Below, piece after piece: positions 21,563-29,576 of a DNA stretch of 64,000 nt (positions within the stretch are counted from its first letter, which is position 1; each line of letters opens with the position of its first letter). Under the pieces are notes generated by a model, which was given only the letters and a program-made list of their open reading frames with translations, did not search any database and was not told the DNA's origin. The stretch covers positions 1,116,001 through 1,180,000 of the forward strand of contig NZ_PEJS01000001.1 in the NCBI RefSeq assembly GCF_002750975.1, read 5' to 3'. Source of the stretch: Stenotrophomonas indicatrix. GTDB taxonomy: Bacteria > Pseudomonadota > Gammaproteobacteria > Xanthomonadales > Xanthomonadaceae. The position numbers and the translations under genes are program-made.

Positions 21563-22530
21563 CAGTTGCCCTCCTTGCGGGACAGGCGCATCAGCATCAG
21601 GCGGGCGATGGCGAGCACCACGAAGGTGACGATGAAGAGGACGAAGCCGAGCAGCAGCAACGCCGAGCGGTAGGTTTCAGTGGCTTCGCCGAAGTCGTTG
21701 GCGATCAGTGCGGCGATGGTGGTGCCCGGTTCCAGCAGCGACGGCGACAGGCGCACGCTGTTGCCGATCACGAAGGCCACTGCCATCGTCTCGCCCAGAG
21801 CGCGGCCGAGGCCGAGGAACACGCCACCGATCACCGCCGAGCGGGTGTAGGGCAGCACGATGTCCCAGCTCACTTCCCACTTGGTGGAACCCAGCGCGTA
21901 GGCCGATTCCTTCAGGCGGGTCGGCACGGTCAGGAACACTTCGCGCATCACCGAGGAGATGAACGGGATGACCATGATCGCCAGCACGAAGCCGGCGGTG
22001 AGCATGCCGATGCCCAGCGGCGGGCCTTGGAACACCGGACCGATGATCGGCCATTCGCCCAGGGTTTCATTGAGGAACGGGGTGACGTACTCGGTCATCA
22101 CCGGCACCAGCACGAACAGGCCCCACATGCCGTAGATGATCGAGGGAATGCCCGCCAGCAGTTCGATGGCGGTACCGACCGGGCCACGCAGCCAGCGCGG
22201 TGCCACTTCTGTGAGGAAGAAGGCGATGCCGAAGCTGACCGGTACGGCGATGACCATCGCGATCAGCGCGGTGACCAGGGTGCCGTAGATGGGGGCGAGG
22301 GCGCCGAACTTGTTTTCGACCGGATTCCAGTCGGAGGAGAAGAAGAAGCTCAGGCCCTGCATCTGCAGGGCGTGGCGACCACCCCACAGCATCGACAGTG
22401 CGGCGCAGGCCAGCGCGATCAGGACGAAGATGACGGTGCCGACCAGCACCCATCGGAACAGTTTGTCGTTGCGGGCATCACGCGTGTCACGCGTGGACGG
22501 GGCGGCTACAGGCTGGGCGATGGCATTCAT
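21562..22530 (-). CDS. pstC: Phosphate ABC transporter permease PstC
   Basis: A 322-residue inner-membrane permease with six TM helices (first ~28-52) and a PstC-type periplasmic loop after the first helix containing FFFSSDWNPVENKFGALAPIYGTL. The EAA loop reads RLKESAYALGSTKWEVSWDIVLPYTRSAVIGG, and GIPSIIYGMWGLFVLVPVM is a conserved PstC helix. ATG 22530 (MNAIAQPVAA) is chosen; the frame is open further upstream, but that stretch is Pro/Ala-rich and does not fit the family. It follows pstS after 82 bp. Confidence 0.97.
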   Translation of the reverse strand: MNAIAQPVAAPSTRDTRDARNDKLFRWVLVGTVIFVLIALACAALSMLWGGRHALQMQGLSFFFSSDWNPVENKFGALAPIYGTLVTALIAMVIAVPVSFGIAFFLTEVAPRWLRGPVGTAIELLAGIPSIIYGMWGLFVLVPVMTEYVTPFLNETLGEWPIIGPVFQGPPLGIGMLTAGFVLAIMVIPFISSVMREVFLTVPTRLKESAYALGSTKWEVSWDIVLPYTRSAVIGGVFLGLGRALGETMAVAFVIGNSVRLSPSLLEPGTTIAALIANDFGEATETYRSALLLLGFVLFIVTFVVLAIARLMLMRLSRKEGN

Positions 22531-22612
22531 GGGGACGGCAGGGCCAGGAAGGGGCGGGGCAGCACGATGTGCAGGAGACGGTGCCCGCACGTGGCGGGCA
22601 CCGTCGGGTCCA

Positions 22613-23701
22613 TCACTTCAGTTCGGTCGCCCAGTAGGCTTCGATCTGCTTGACCAGCTCGGCCGGCAGCGGCACGTAGTGCAGTTCGTTGGCCTGGGTC
22701 TGGCCGCTTTCGAAGGCCCACTTGAAGAAGGCCAGCGCATCCTGGTTGCGCTTGGCATCCTTCGGCTTCTTCTGCATCAGCATGAAGTTGGTGGCGGTGA
22801 TCGGCCACGCCTGCTCGCCCGGGGCGTTGGTGATGACCAGGTTGAAGTCCTTGGCGCTGGCCCAGTCGGCGCTGGCGGCAGCGGCGGCGAAGGTTTCAGC
22901 GTTCGGCTGCACCCAGGTGCCGGCGGCGTTCTGCAGCGAGGTGTACGGCATCGCGTTCTGCAGGGCATAGGCCAGTTCGACGTAGCCGATCGAGCCCTTG
23001 ATCTGCTTCACGTAGGAAGCAACGCCTTCATTGCCCTTGCCACCCACGCCGTCCGGCCACTGCACCGAGGTGCCTTCGCCGACCTTGCTCTTCCACTCCG
23101 GGCTGACCTTGGACAGGTAGTTGGAGAAGTTGAAGGTGGTGCCCGAACCATCCGAACGGTGGACGATGGTGATCTTGCCGTCCGGCAGGGTCACGCCCGG
23201 GTTGGCGGCGACGATGGCCGGGTCGTTCCAGGTCTTGACCTTGCCCAGGAAGATGTCGGCGAGCAGGGCGCCACTGAGGCGCAGCTTGCCGGCTTCCAGG
23301 CCGTCGATGTTGACCACCGGCACCACGCCGCCGATGGCCGACGGGAACTGGGCCAGGCCAGCCTGGGCCAGCTCGTCGCTGCTCAGCGGCTTGTCGGAGG
23401 AACCGAAATCGACGGTGCCGGCCTTGATCTGGGCGATGCCACCACCGGAACCGATCGACTGGTAGTTGATCTTCGCGCCGGTGGCGGTGTTGTAGTCGGC
23501 CGACCACTTGGACACCAGCGGGAAGATGAAGGAGGCGCCGGCACCGGAGACCTCAGCGGTCACCTTGTCGCCGGCAGCGGCCGGAGCAGCGGCGCCGTCA
23601 GCGGCCGGCTGCTGTGCGGCCTGCTTGTCGCCACCGCAGGCAGACAGGCCCAGGGCGATGGCCAGGGAAAGGGCGGCAAGGCTGGCCGAGTGCAGTTTCA
23701 T
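22613..23701 (-). CDS. pstS: Phosphate-binding protein PstS (lipoprotein form)
   Basis: A 362-residue periplasmic phosphate receptor. The N-terminus has a lipoprotein signal peptide with lipobox LSAC (~22-25), followed by an Ala/Pro/Gln-rich tether, so it should be membrane-anchored. The phosphate-binding loops are GAGASFIFPL, the Ser/Gly-rich IGSGGGIAQIK, DFGSSDKPL and HRSDGSGTTFNFSNYL. ATG 23701 has GGAG just upstream; an in-frame GTG at 23707 is less likely. First gene of pstSCAB-phoU, behind a candidate Pho box at 23764-23791. A second, non-lipidated pstS lies directly upstream. Confidence 0.97.
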   Translation of the reverse strand: MKLHSASLAALSLAIALGLSACGGDKQAAQQPAADGAAAPAAAGDKVTAEVSGAGASFIFPLVSKWSADYNTATGAKINYQSIGSGGGIAQIKAGTVDFGSSDKPLSSDELAQAGLAQFPSAIGGVVPVVNIDGLEAGKLRLSGALLADIFLGKVKTWNDPAIVAANPGVTLPDGKITIVHRSDGSGTTFNFSNYLSKVSPEWKSKVGEGTSVQWPDGVGGKGNEGVASYVKQIKGSIGYVELAYALQNAMPYTSLQNAAGTWVQPNAETFAAAAASADWASAKDFNLVITNAPGEQAWPITATNFMLMQKKPKDAKRNQDALAFFKWAFESGQTQANELHYVPLPAELVKQIEAYWATELK

Positions 23702-23763
23702 GGTCACTCCATAGCGGGGTAGAGCCGACGGTGTCGGCGGATGCGGCTATGAAATGATGTTTT

Positions 23764-23791
23764 TGTTACAGCCGTATGACGTCCATGACAG
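23764..23791 (-). promoter_or_regulatory. Candidate Pho box upstream of pstSCAB-phoU
   Basis: On the minus strand CTGTCATGGAC, GTCATACGGCT and GTAAC form three TGTCAT-like half-sites with 11-bp periodicity, the arrangement bound by PhoB (direct repeats of CTGTCAT with 4-bp AT-rich gaps). It ends 63 bp before the pstS start codon. Assignment rests on motif and gene context. Confidence 0.7.
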
Positions 23792-23974
23792 AGGTGTCCT
23801 GGATCACGTTCTGGCAAGGGTTTCGCGGGATTCACGGTTGGCTACCGGGTCGGCTGACAGCCCCAACTGCGCTTCTGCGCGGTCCCCGGCGCGGCGGAGG
23901 GCCGGCCCATCGCCGCAATGCCACATTCGAGGAGGCGCAGCGCCTTCACGACCAACCGCAACAGACTACCCTGC

Positions 23975-24052
23975 AAAAAAGAAGAGCGCCGGACCCCGAA
24001 GGATCCAGCGCCCGGTTGGGGCCGGCGGGGGAGAGAGGACCCGCCGGCCCCG
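23975..24052 (-). terminator. Terminator after the second pstS gene
   Basis: On the minus strand a GC-rich hairpin (24018-24052, GGGGCCGGCGGG...CCCGCCGGCCCC) is followed by a second hairpin (23985-24010, GCGCTGGATCC-TTCG-GGGTCCGGCGC) and a T-rich run (A run 23975-23980). The tandem hairpins should isolate the soluble pstS from the downstream pstSCAB operon. Confidence 0.88.
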
Positions 24053-24081
24053 TTCCTGCGGGGGAACGCCTTGCAACGAAC

Positions 24082-25101
24082 TCAGTACTTCAGGTTCTGC
24101 GTCCAGTAGGTCTCGATCTGGCGCACCAGCGCGTCCGGCAGCGGCACGTAGTCCAGCTGCTTGGCCTGCGCATCGCCATTCTTGTAGACCCAGCGGAAGA
24201 ACTCCTGCGTGGCCTTGGCGCCCGCCACGTTCTTCGGCTGCTTGCGCACCAGGATGAAGTTGGTGGCGGTGATCGGCCATGCATCAGCGCCCGGGGCGTT
24301 GGTCATCACCAGGTAGAAGTCACGGGCGTTGGCCCAGTCGGCGCTGGCCGCAGCGGCCGAGAACGAGGCGTCCGACGGCTGCACGATCTTGCCGGCCGCA
24401 TTCTTCATCGCCGCGTAGGACATCTTGTTCTGCAGCGCGTAGGACAGTTCGACGTAGCCGATGCCGCCCTTGATCTGCTTCACGTAGGCAGCAACGCCTT
24501 CGTTGCCCTTGCCGCCGATGCCGGCCGGCCACTGTACCGAAGTGCCTTCACCGACCTTGCTCTTCCACTCCGGGCTTACCTTGGACAGGTAGTTGACGAA
24601 GTTGAAGGTGGTGCCCGAACCGTCCGAACGATGAACGATCGTGATCTTGCCGCTGGGCAGGGTCAGGCCGCTGTTCAGTGCGGCGATGGCCGGGTCGTTC
24701 CAGGTGGTGATCTTGCCCAGGAAGATGTTGGCCAGGGTCGGGCCGTCCAGCTTCAGCGCGCCGGGGGCGACGCCAGCAACGTTGATCACCGGCACCACGC
24801 CACCGATCACCGACGGGAACTGGGCCAGGCCGGCGGCAGCCAGCTCTTCCGGCTTCAGCGGCGCGTCGGACGAACCGAAGTCCACGGTCGCTGCCTTGAT
24901 CTGGGCGATACCACCGCCGGAACCGATCGACTGGTAGTTGACCTTCTTGCCGGTGGCGGTGCTGTAGTCGGCCGACCACTTGGACATCACCGGGTAGATG
25001 AACGAGGCGCCCGCGCCGGTGACATCGGCGGCGTTGGCGGCGAACACGGACGACGCTGCCAGAATGGCGACGGCGGCGCGCGACTTGAAGGCGTGGATCA
25101 C
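24082..25101 (-). CDS. pstS: Phosphate-binding protein PstS (soluble periplasmic paralogue)
   Basis: A 339-residue second phosphate receptor. It shares nearly every binding loop with the downstream PstS (GAGASFIYPV, SIGSGGGIAQIK, DFGSSDAPL, HRSDGSGTTFNFVNYL) but has an ordinary Sec signal peptide ending VFAANA-ADV and no lipobox Cys, so it should be freely soluble. The start is GTG 25101 with CAGGAG nine bases upstream; in-frame codons further upstream are probably not translated. Two Pho-box-like sites precede it and a double terminator follows, so it is its own transcription unit. A soluble/lipidated PstS pair may separate bulk phosphate capture from delivery to PstCA. Confidence 0.95.
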   Translation of the reverse strand: MIHAFKSRAAVAILAASSVFAANAADVTGAGASFIYPVMSKWSADYSTATGKKVNYQSIGSGGGIAQIKAATVDFGSSDAPLKPEELAAAGLAQFPSVIGGVVPVINVAGVAPGALKLDGPTLANIFLGKITTWNDPAIAALNSGLTLPSGKITIVHRSDGSGTTFNFVNYLSKVSPEWKSKVGEGTSVQWPAGIGGKGNEGVAAYVKQIKGGIGYVELSYALQNKMSYAAMKNAAGKIVQPSDASFSAAAASADWANARDFYLVMTNAPGADAWPITATNFILVRKQPKNVAGAKATQEFFRWVYKNGDAQAKQLDYVPLPDALVRQIETYWTQNLKY

Positions 25102-25157
25102 GGGAGAGACTCCTGGGGTGGTCGAGGGGCGGCTGCCCGACGTTTCGGTGCACATTC

Positions 25158-25209
25158 CATAACGGTTCCATGACACACCCGCGTCTGTCATATGACGCGA
25201 ACGTGACAG
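25158..25209 (-). promoter_or_regulatory. Two candidate Pho boxes upstream of the soluble pstS
   Basis: On the minus strand CTGTCAC-GTTC-GCGTCAT (25192-25209) is a 7-4-7 PhoB-type direct repeat, and TGTCATGGAACCGTTATGG (25158-25176) is a second one closer to the gene, about 57 bp before the GTG start. Two tandem sites suggest strong phosphate control. Confidence 0.7.
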
Positions 25210-25237
25210 CCGTCATGGCGGTGCCCAAGCCCGCCCT

Positions 25238-26017
25238 TCAGAGCCCGCGCAGCGCCTCCGGAACGGCATAGCGACCGTCGCGGGGCTGCAGTGTCCAGCG
25301 CTGTACGGGTGCCGTCGTGTCGGTGGCATGGCAGTCGTCACCGGCGGCGACGCTGATCGTATCGGTGCGTTTTTCGCGCACCACGATCGGCGCCAGGCCA
25401 GCGGCATTGGCACTGCCCATCTCCAGCGTGCGCTCGAAGCGGCTGAACTCGCCGGCGCACCGCGTATCCCATTCGCCGCGACTGCCGCTGACGGCCAGCG
25501 GGGCAAGCACCCGGCGCAGCTGCCGGCCCTCGCGTACGAACAACTGCAGCTCGGTCTGCGCGAACGGGTTGGGGCCTGAGCTGCCGTTGTAGTCCATGCG
25601 CACGCCGAACGCGCGGGTGGCCGGGTCCAGCTGCCAGCGTGCCGTGTCCAGGCGAAGTCCGGTAAAGCGCAGCGCATCACTGCTGACCGCATCGGCCACG
25701 CGGGTCCAGGCCAGCGGCTGGCCACTGGCGGTATCGATCAGCAACAGGTCCAGGTCGCCACCGCGCACGTCTTCCGAGGCGGGGGCGGTCCATTGCGCGA
25801 CGGCCAGCAGGGTCGTGCCGGGCTGTGCGGGCCACGCGCGGCAGGCCGTGCTGTCCGCATCGGTGAAACGTGCCGTGACCGGCAGGGCGCCGGCCGGCAA
25901 CTGCCGATACGCGGCCTCGCGCACGGCCTCCGCATCGTCACAGGCGAACGCAGTGGCGGGCAGGGCAGCGAGCAGGACACCGCAAAGCAGGCGGCGCAGG
26001 CGGAGCGAAGAAGGCAT
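25238..26017 (-). CDS. Secreted protein of unknown function in the phosphate cluster
   Basis: A 259-residue protein not recognised as a named family. It has an Arg-rich Sec signal peptide (LRRLLCGVLLAALPATAFA) with mature start near CDDAEAV, and it has five further Cys, including one in DTRCAGEF and one in AGDDCHAT, that could form disulfides in the periplasm. The body is rich in beta-strand-like segments with paired sequences such as GGDLDLLLIDTASGQPLAW and FGVRMDYNGSSGPNPFAQTELQLFVREG. No catalytic motif is evident. ATG 26017 has AAGGA about eight bases upstream. It lies between the phosphate porin and the soluble pstS on the same strand, so phosphate-linked function is likely but unproven. 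Confidence 0.75.
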   Translation of the reverse strand: MPSSLRLRRLLCGVLLAALPATAFACDDAEAVREAAYRQLPAGALPVTARFTDADSTACRAWPAQPGTTLLAVAQWTAPASEDVRGGDLDLLLIDTASGQPLAWTRVADAVSSDALRFTGLRLDTARWQLDPATRAFGVRMDYNGSSGPNPFAQTELQLFVREGRQLRRVLAPLAVSGSRGEWDTRCAGEFSRFERTLEMGSANAAGLAPIVVREKRTDTISVAAGDDCHATDTTAPVQRWTLQPRDGRYAVPEALRGL

Positions 26018-26078
26018 CCCGAAGGTCCTTGTCGACAGGGCAGGGCATCATCGCGCGGCCACCGCCTGCCCACAACGA

Positions 26079-26106
26079 CGAAGGCACGGCCTGGGCCGTG
26101 CCTTCG
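26079..26106 (-). terminator. Hairpin after the phosphate porin gene
   Basis: CGAAGGCACGGC-CTGG-GCCGTGCCTTCG is a perfect 12-bp stem about 22 bp after the porin stop. There is no T run on the minus strand, so it may act as an mRNA-stabilising or attenuating hairpin rather than a classical terminator. Confidence 0.6.
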
Positions 26107-26127
26107 TTCGAACGCGTGCTTCCGGAC

Positions 26128-27339
26128 TTACCAGAAGAACTGCGCGCGGGCTTCCAGGATGTTCGGATCGTCGTTGACGAAGCCGCGGGCGGTCGAGCTG
26201 TACTTCTTGCTGTCGACCATCACGTAGTTGAGCATCAGCTTGAAGTTCGAGCGCCAGTACCAGTTCGCGCCGACGGTCCAGATGTCCATCTTGCCGCCGA
26301 GCACGCCATCGACGATCGGCGGACGGCCGGCCACCGGGTTGGCGGCGAGGTTGCCGTCGTTCAGATCCATGTGGTCATAGCGCACGCCCAGCTGCCACTG
26401 GCCGCCGGCCGGGTTGTTCGGCAGGCCGGTACCCGGAGTGCCGCCCTTGTAGCTCCAGCTTTCGCCGGTGACATTCCACACGCCGCTGACGTAGTAGCCG
26501 TCGGTGGTGTAGTTGTCATGGGCGTAACGCTTGGCCTTGCTGGTGTAGTACTCGGCCTGGGCCTTGAACGGGCCCTGGAAGTACATCGCTTCGGCGCCGA
26601 TGGTGCTGACGCGGTCGGTGTCGGTCATGTTGCCGCCATCGACCAGGCGCGCGGTGGCCAGATCGGCGTTCGGGCGGGCACGCACGCGCAGGGTGTCCGC
26701 GTCGGTGTCGTAGTCGACGTAGCTCAGGCCGAAGTGCAGGACCTGGCCCTTCTCGTTGATCGGGGCCCAGGTGCCACGTGCGCCGTAGCCGCTGCCGTGG
26801 GCCAGGTTGCGGGTCAGTTCGCGGCCGAAGGCGCTGGCGGTGACCGACCAGTTGTCCTGGCCGTAGCTGTAGGCACCGCCCAGGCGACGGGCGACAGCGT
26901 AGGTGTTGGTGACCGCAGCTTTGGAGATGAAGTCGTTGTTCTTGGTGCTGGACAGTTCTTCCAGGCTGTTGGGCTGCTTGAACTGGCCGACCTGGATGAA
27001 GTGGTTGGCGTTGCCCAGCAGCTTGTACTTCACGTTGGTGTCGAGGAACTTGTCGGCCTTGGCGTCGTAGCCCACGACCCATTCCACGTTGCCCGGGCCC
27101 TTGCCCTTCAGCACCAGCTCGGCGCGACGCAGTTCGAATTCGCTGTTCTTGCCGTTGCCGGCGTCACCGCCGTTGAGGTCCACGACGTCATTGTCGTACC
27201 AGTTTCCGTCGGCCTGGACCAGGCCTTCGAAGGTGATTTCCGAACCGCCGATCACATCGATGGCGACTTCGGCGTGGGCGGCCGGCACGTACAGCGCAGC
27301 AGCCACGGCGATCGTCAGGAGCTGGTGATGCAGTTTCAT
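26128..27339 (-). CDS. Phosphate-selective porin (OprO/OprP family)
   Basis: A 403-residue outer-membrane beta-barrel. The signal peptide ends at AHA-EVAIDV (~22), and the chain alternates short amphipathic strands with polar loops, ending FEARAQFFW-like in an aromatic residue (ARAQFFW) as barrels require. SEFELRRAELVLKGKG, YDAKADKFLDTNVKYKL, FIQVGQFKQPNSLEELSSTKNNDFISKA and QLGVRYDHMDLNDG are typical of the OprO/OprP family, trimeric anion channels specific for phosphate or pyrophosphate. ATG 27339 has AAGG upstream. A candidate Pho box lies 47 bp before the start. With Pst and PhoU it completes an uptake path across both membranes. Confidence 0.93.
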   Translation of the reverse strand: MKLHHQLLTIAVAAALYVPAAHAEVAIDVIGGSEITFEGLVQADGNWYDNDVVDLNGGDAGNGKNSEFELRRAELVLKGKGPGNVEWVVGYDAKADKFLDTNVKYKLLGNANHFIQVGQFKQPNSLEELSSTKNNDFISKAAVTNTYAVARRLGGAYSYGQDNWSVTASAFGRELTRNLAHGSGYGARGTWAPINEKGQVLHFGLSYVDYDTDADTLRVRARPNADLATARLVDGGNMTDTDRVSTIGAEAMYFQGPFKAQAEYYTSKAKRYAHDNYTTDGYYVSGVWNVTGESWSYKGGTPGTGLPNNPAGGQWQLGVRYDHMDLNDGNLAANPVAGRPPIVDGVLGGKMDIWTVGANWYWRSNFKLMLNYVMVDSKKYSSTARGFVNDDPNILEARAQFFW

Positions 27340-27385
27340 GGAGAGGAGCCTTGCAGGCAGGTGGGAAGATGCGCGCAGGCTAAAA

Positions 27386-27410
27386 CGTGAAGATTGCGTA
27401 AATGTGACAG
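27386..27410 (-). promoter_or_regulatory. Candidate Pho box upstream of the phosphate porin
   Basis: On the minus strand CTGTCACATTTACGCAATC, followed by TTCACG, gives one strong half-site (CTGTCAC) and weaker repeats at 11-bp spacing, with the AT-rich gap ATTT as in the PhoB consensus. It starts 47 bp upstream of the porin ATG. Confidence 0.6.
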
Positions 27411-27505
27411 TTCGCGCACGGCGGCGATCCGCCGCAGGCCCCGTCACGGCTGGGCCTGCCATTGAAACCGGTTACGTATGACGCGCGGATTGCGCCCCGG
27501 TTGCA

Positions 27506-27561
27506 GTAGATCCACGCCATGCGTGGATGGATTTTCCAGCCGATCCACGCCATGCGTGGAT
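27506..27561 (+). repeat. Tandem SMAG pair
   Basis: A full SMAG (27506-27528, GTAG plus ATCCACGC-CAT-GCGTGGAT) is followed by a second copy of the same palindrome (27542-27561) that has lost its GTAG. Located just after the nth stop codon (nth is on the minus strand). Confidence 0.88.
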
Positions 27562-27568
27562 GGCGCCG

Positions 27569-28258
27569 TCATTCTGCGGGGGTCTTGTCCTTGAACCGGC
27601 ACAGGTCGGCAATCACGCAGCCCGGGCAATCCGGTTTGCGCGCTTTGCACACGTACCGACCGTGCAGGATCAGCCAGTGGTGCGCGTCGAGCAGGAACTC
27701 GGCGGGAATCGCTTTGACCAGTCGATCTTCGACTTCGCGCACGTTCTTTCCGGGCGCAAGTCCAGTGCGGTTGGCGACACGGAAGATGTGCGTGTCCACC
27801 GCCATCACCGGTTCGCCGAAGGCGGTGTTGAGCACCACGTTGGCGGTCTTGCGGCCGACACCGGGCAGGGCTTCCAGTGCGTCGCGATCGCGTGGCACTT
27901 CGCCACCGTGCTTCTCCAGAAGCAGCGCGCAGGTGGCGATCACGTTCTTCGCCTTGGCGTTGAACAGACCGATGGTGGCGATGTACTTCTTCAGTCCCTC
28001 TTCGCCCAGGGCGAGGATCTTCGCCGGCGTGTTGGCAACCGGGAACAGGCGTCGGGTGGCCTTGTTGACGCCGACGTCGGTGGCCTGTGCAGACAGCGCG
28101 ACCGCCACCAGCAGTTCGAACGGCGAGCTGTATTCCAGCTCGGTCTTCGGATGCGGGTTGAGCTCGCGCAGGCGGGTGAACATTTCCACCACGTCGGCAC
28201 GCGGCATCGTACCGCCGCGCCGCGCAGGTGCGCGCGCGGTCTTCTTCGCGGTCGCCAT
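27569..28258 (-). CDS. nth: Endonuclease III (DNA glycosylase/AP lyase)
   Basis: A base-excision repair enzyme that removes oxidised pyrimidines and cleaves the abasic site. The 229-residue product has the helix-hairpin-helix LEALPGVGRKTANVVLNTAFG with the catalytic Lys in GRKTA, followed by the catalytic Asp in VDTHIFRVANR. The [4Fe-4S] loop is C-x6-C-x2-C-x5-C near the end (CKARKPDCPGCVIADLC). A basic ~20-residue N-terminal extension (ATAKKTARAPARRGG) precedes the family start. ATG 28258 overlaps the stop of the upstream small gene (TAATG), giving coupled translation. Confidence 0.97.
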   Translation of the reverse strand: MATAKKTARAPARRGGTMPRADVVEMFTRLRELNPHPKTELEYSSPFELLVAVALSAQATDVGVNKATRRLFPVANTPAKILALGEEGLKKYIATIGLFNAKAKNVIATCALLLEKHGGEVPRDRDALEALPGVGRKTANVVLNTAFGEPVMAVDTHIFRVANRTGLAPGKNVREVEDRLVKAIPAEFLLDAHHWLILHGRYVCKARKPDCPGCVIADLCRFKDKTPAE

Positions 28259-28611
28259 TACTGCTCCTTGCCGGCGGCGCGGGCCTTGGCCCGGGCGAGG
28301 ATGGCGGCCGCGGCAGCAGGCAGGGCGGGTTTTACGTCCGGTGCCGGCGCGGGCGTCCGGCGCGCATCACGCTCGGCCTCGCGGCGGGCCAGGCGCACGG
28401 CGCGTGCGCGGAAACGTTCGCGCGCCGCCCATGCACGCTGCAGTTGCAACTGCATCTGGCACAGGCGGTCCGGCAGGTCCGGATGATCGGGCAGCAGCCG
28501 CTCATCGCCAGGGCGCACCACGTAGTCCATCAGTCCAGCCTGCAGCGCACCATCGGGATCGTCTGCCTGGACCCGGGCGAACAGCAGCACGGGGTTGGGT
28601 CGGGATGCCAT
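28258..28611 (-). CDS. Small basic hypothetical protein upstream of nth
   Basis: A 117-residue protein not assigned to a family. The N-terminal half (SRPNPVLLFARVQADDPDGALQAG) looks folded; the C-terminal half is one long Arg/Ala/Glu-rich helix that ends in an Ala-rich AILARAKARAAGKEQ tail. That tail resembles the C-terminal extensions of some RnfB/RnfC electron-transport subunits, which often precede nth in proteobacteria, but no Cys cluster is present, so the resemblance may be compositional. The stop overlaps the nth start (TAATG) and the start lies four bases after the crotonase stop, so crotonase-ORF-nth behave as an operon. Confidence 0.65.
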   Translation of the reverse strand: MASRPNPVLLFARVQADDPDGALQAGLMDYVVRPGDERLLPDHPDLPDRLCQMQLQLQRAWAARERFRARAVRLARREAERDARRTPAPAPDVKPALPAAAAAILARAKARAAGKEQ

Positions 28612-28615
28612 GGCG

Positions 28616-29410
28616 TCAGCGGTTCTGGAAGGCGGGGGGGCGGCGCTGCAGGAAGGCGCTGGTGCCTTCGCGCATGTCCTCGGTGGCGAACAGCAGGCCG
28701 AACTGCGCACTTTCGTATTCCAGGCCGGCTTCCAGGCTGCATTCGCCGCCCACGTGCACCGCGTCGAGCAGGCCACGCAGCGCCAGCGGCGCCGACTGTG
28801 CCAGCTGCCGGGCCAGGGCCTGCACGCGGGCATCGAGCTCGGCGGCGGGCACCACTTCGTTGACGATGCCCAGGGCCAGTGCGCGCGCGGCGTCGATCGG
28901 GGTGCCCAGCAGGCACAGTTCCAGCGTGGCCGCGCGACCACACAGGCGCAGCAGGCGCTGGCTGCCGCCGAAGCCGGGAATCAGGCCGAGATTGATCTCC
29001 GGCTGGCCGACCTTGGCCGAATCAGCGGCGATGCGCAGATGGCAGGCCATGGCCAGTTCCAGCCCGCCGCCCAGCGCAAATCCGTTCACCCGGGCGATCA
29101 CCGGCTTGGGCATGCGTTCGATGCGGCGCATCAGGGCCTGGCCGAGCAGGGAGAAATCACGTCCCTGAACCGCGCTCAAGGTGTTCATTTCCGCGATGTC
29201 GGCCCCGGCCACGAACGCCTTGGGGCCAGCCCCGGTCAGCACCACCACCCGTACTGCCGGGTCGGCGGCGGCGTCGCCAAACGCCTCGGCCAGGGCCTGC
29301 AGGGTGGCGGCATTGAGGGCGTTGAGCTTGTCCGGGCGTTGCACGGTAATGGTGCGGACGGCGCCATCATCGCTGACGTCGACCGGGTGGGGAGCGGGGG
29401 CCTCGACCAC
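28616..29410 (-). CDS. Enoyl-CoA hydratase/isomerase (crotonase) family protein
   Basis: A 264-residue cytoplasmic crotonase. The oxyanion-hole segments are KAFVAGADIAEM (~64-75) and GFALGGGLELAMACHLRIA (~112-130); the two general acid/base Glu of true hydratases are present in GGGLEL and GQPEINLGLIPGFGG. It therefore probably hydrates a short- or medium-chain 2-enoyl-CoA. Which pathway it serves cannot be told: no other beta-oxidation or branched-chain gene is adjacent. The start is GTG 29410, supported by AGGAG with seven-base spacing. First gene of a probable operon with the small ORF and nth; divergent from the FKBP gene. Confidence 0.92.
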   Translation of the reverse strand: MVEAPAPHPVDVSDDGAVRTITVQRPDKLNALNAATLQALAEAFGDAAADPAVRVVVLTGAGPKAFVAGADIAEMNTLSAVQGRDFSLLGQALMRRIERMPKPVIARVNGFALGGGLELAMACHLRIAADSAKVGQPEINLGLIPGFGGSQRLLRLCGRAATLELCLLGTPIDAARALALGIVNEVVPAAELDARVQALARQLAQSAPLALRGLLDAVHVGGECSLEAGLEYESAQFGLLFATEDMREGTSAFLQRRPPAFQNR

Positions 29411-29576
29411 GGGAAACTCCTGGAACGTTAAAAAAAAGTGAGATTGAACTCTGTAAACGCAGACAGGTCATAGCCTGCGTGGTGAGTAGCGGTTACACGT
29501 TGTGGCCGTTATCCTAACCCGTCGCCTCAGGGCGGCGCAGAACGTCCCTGAGTTACCACCCCTGGAGAACTGTTTG

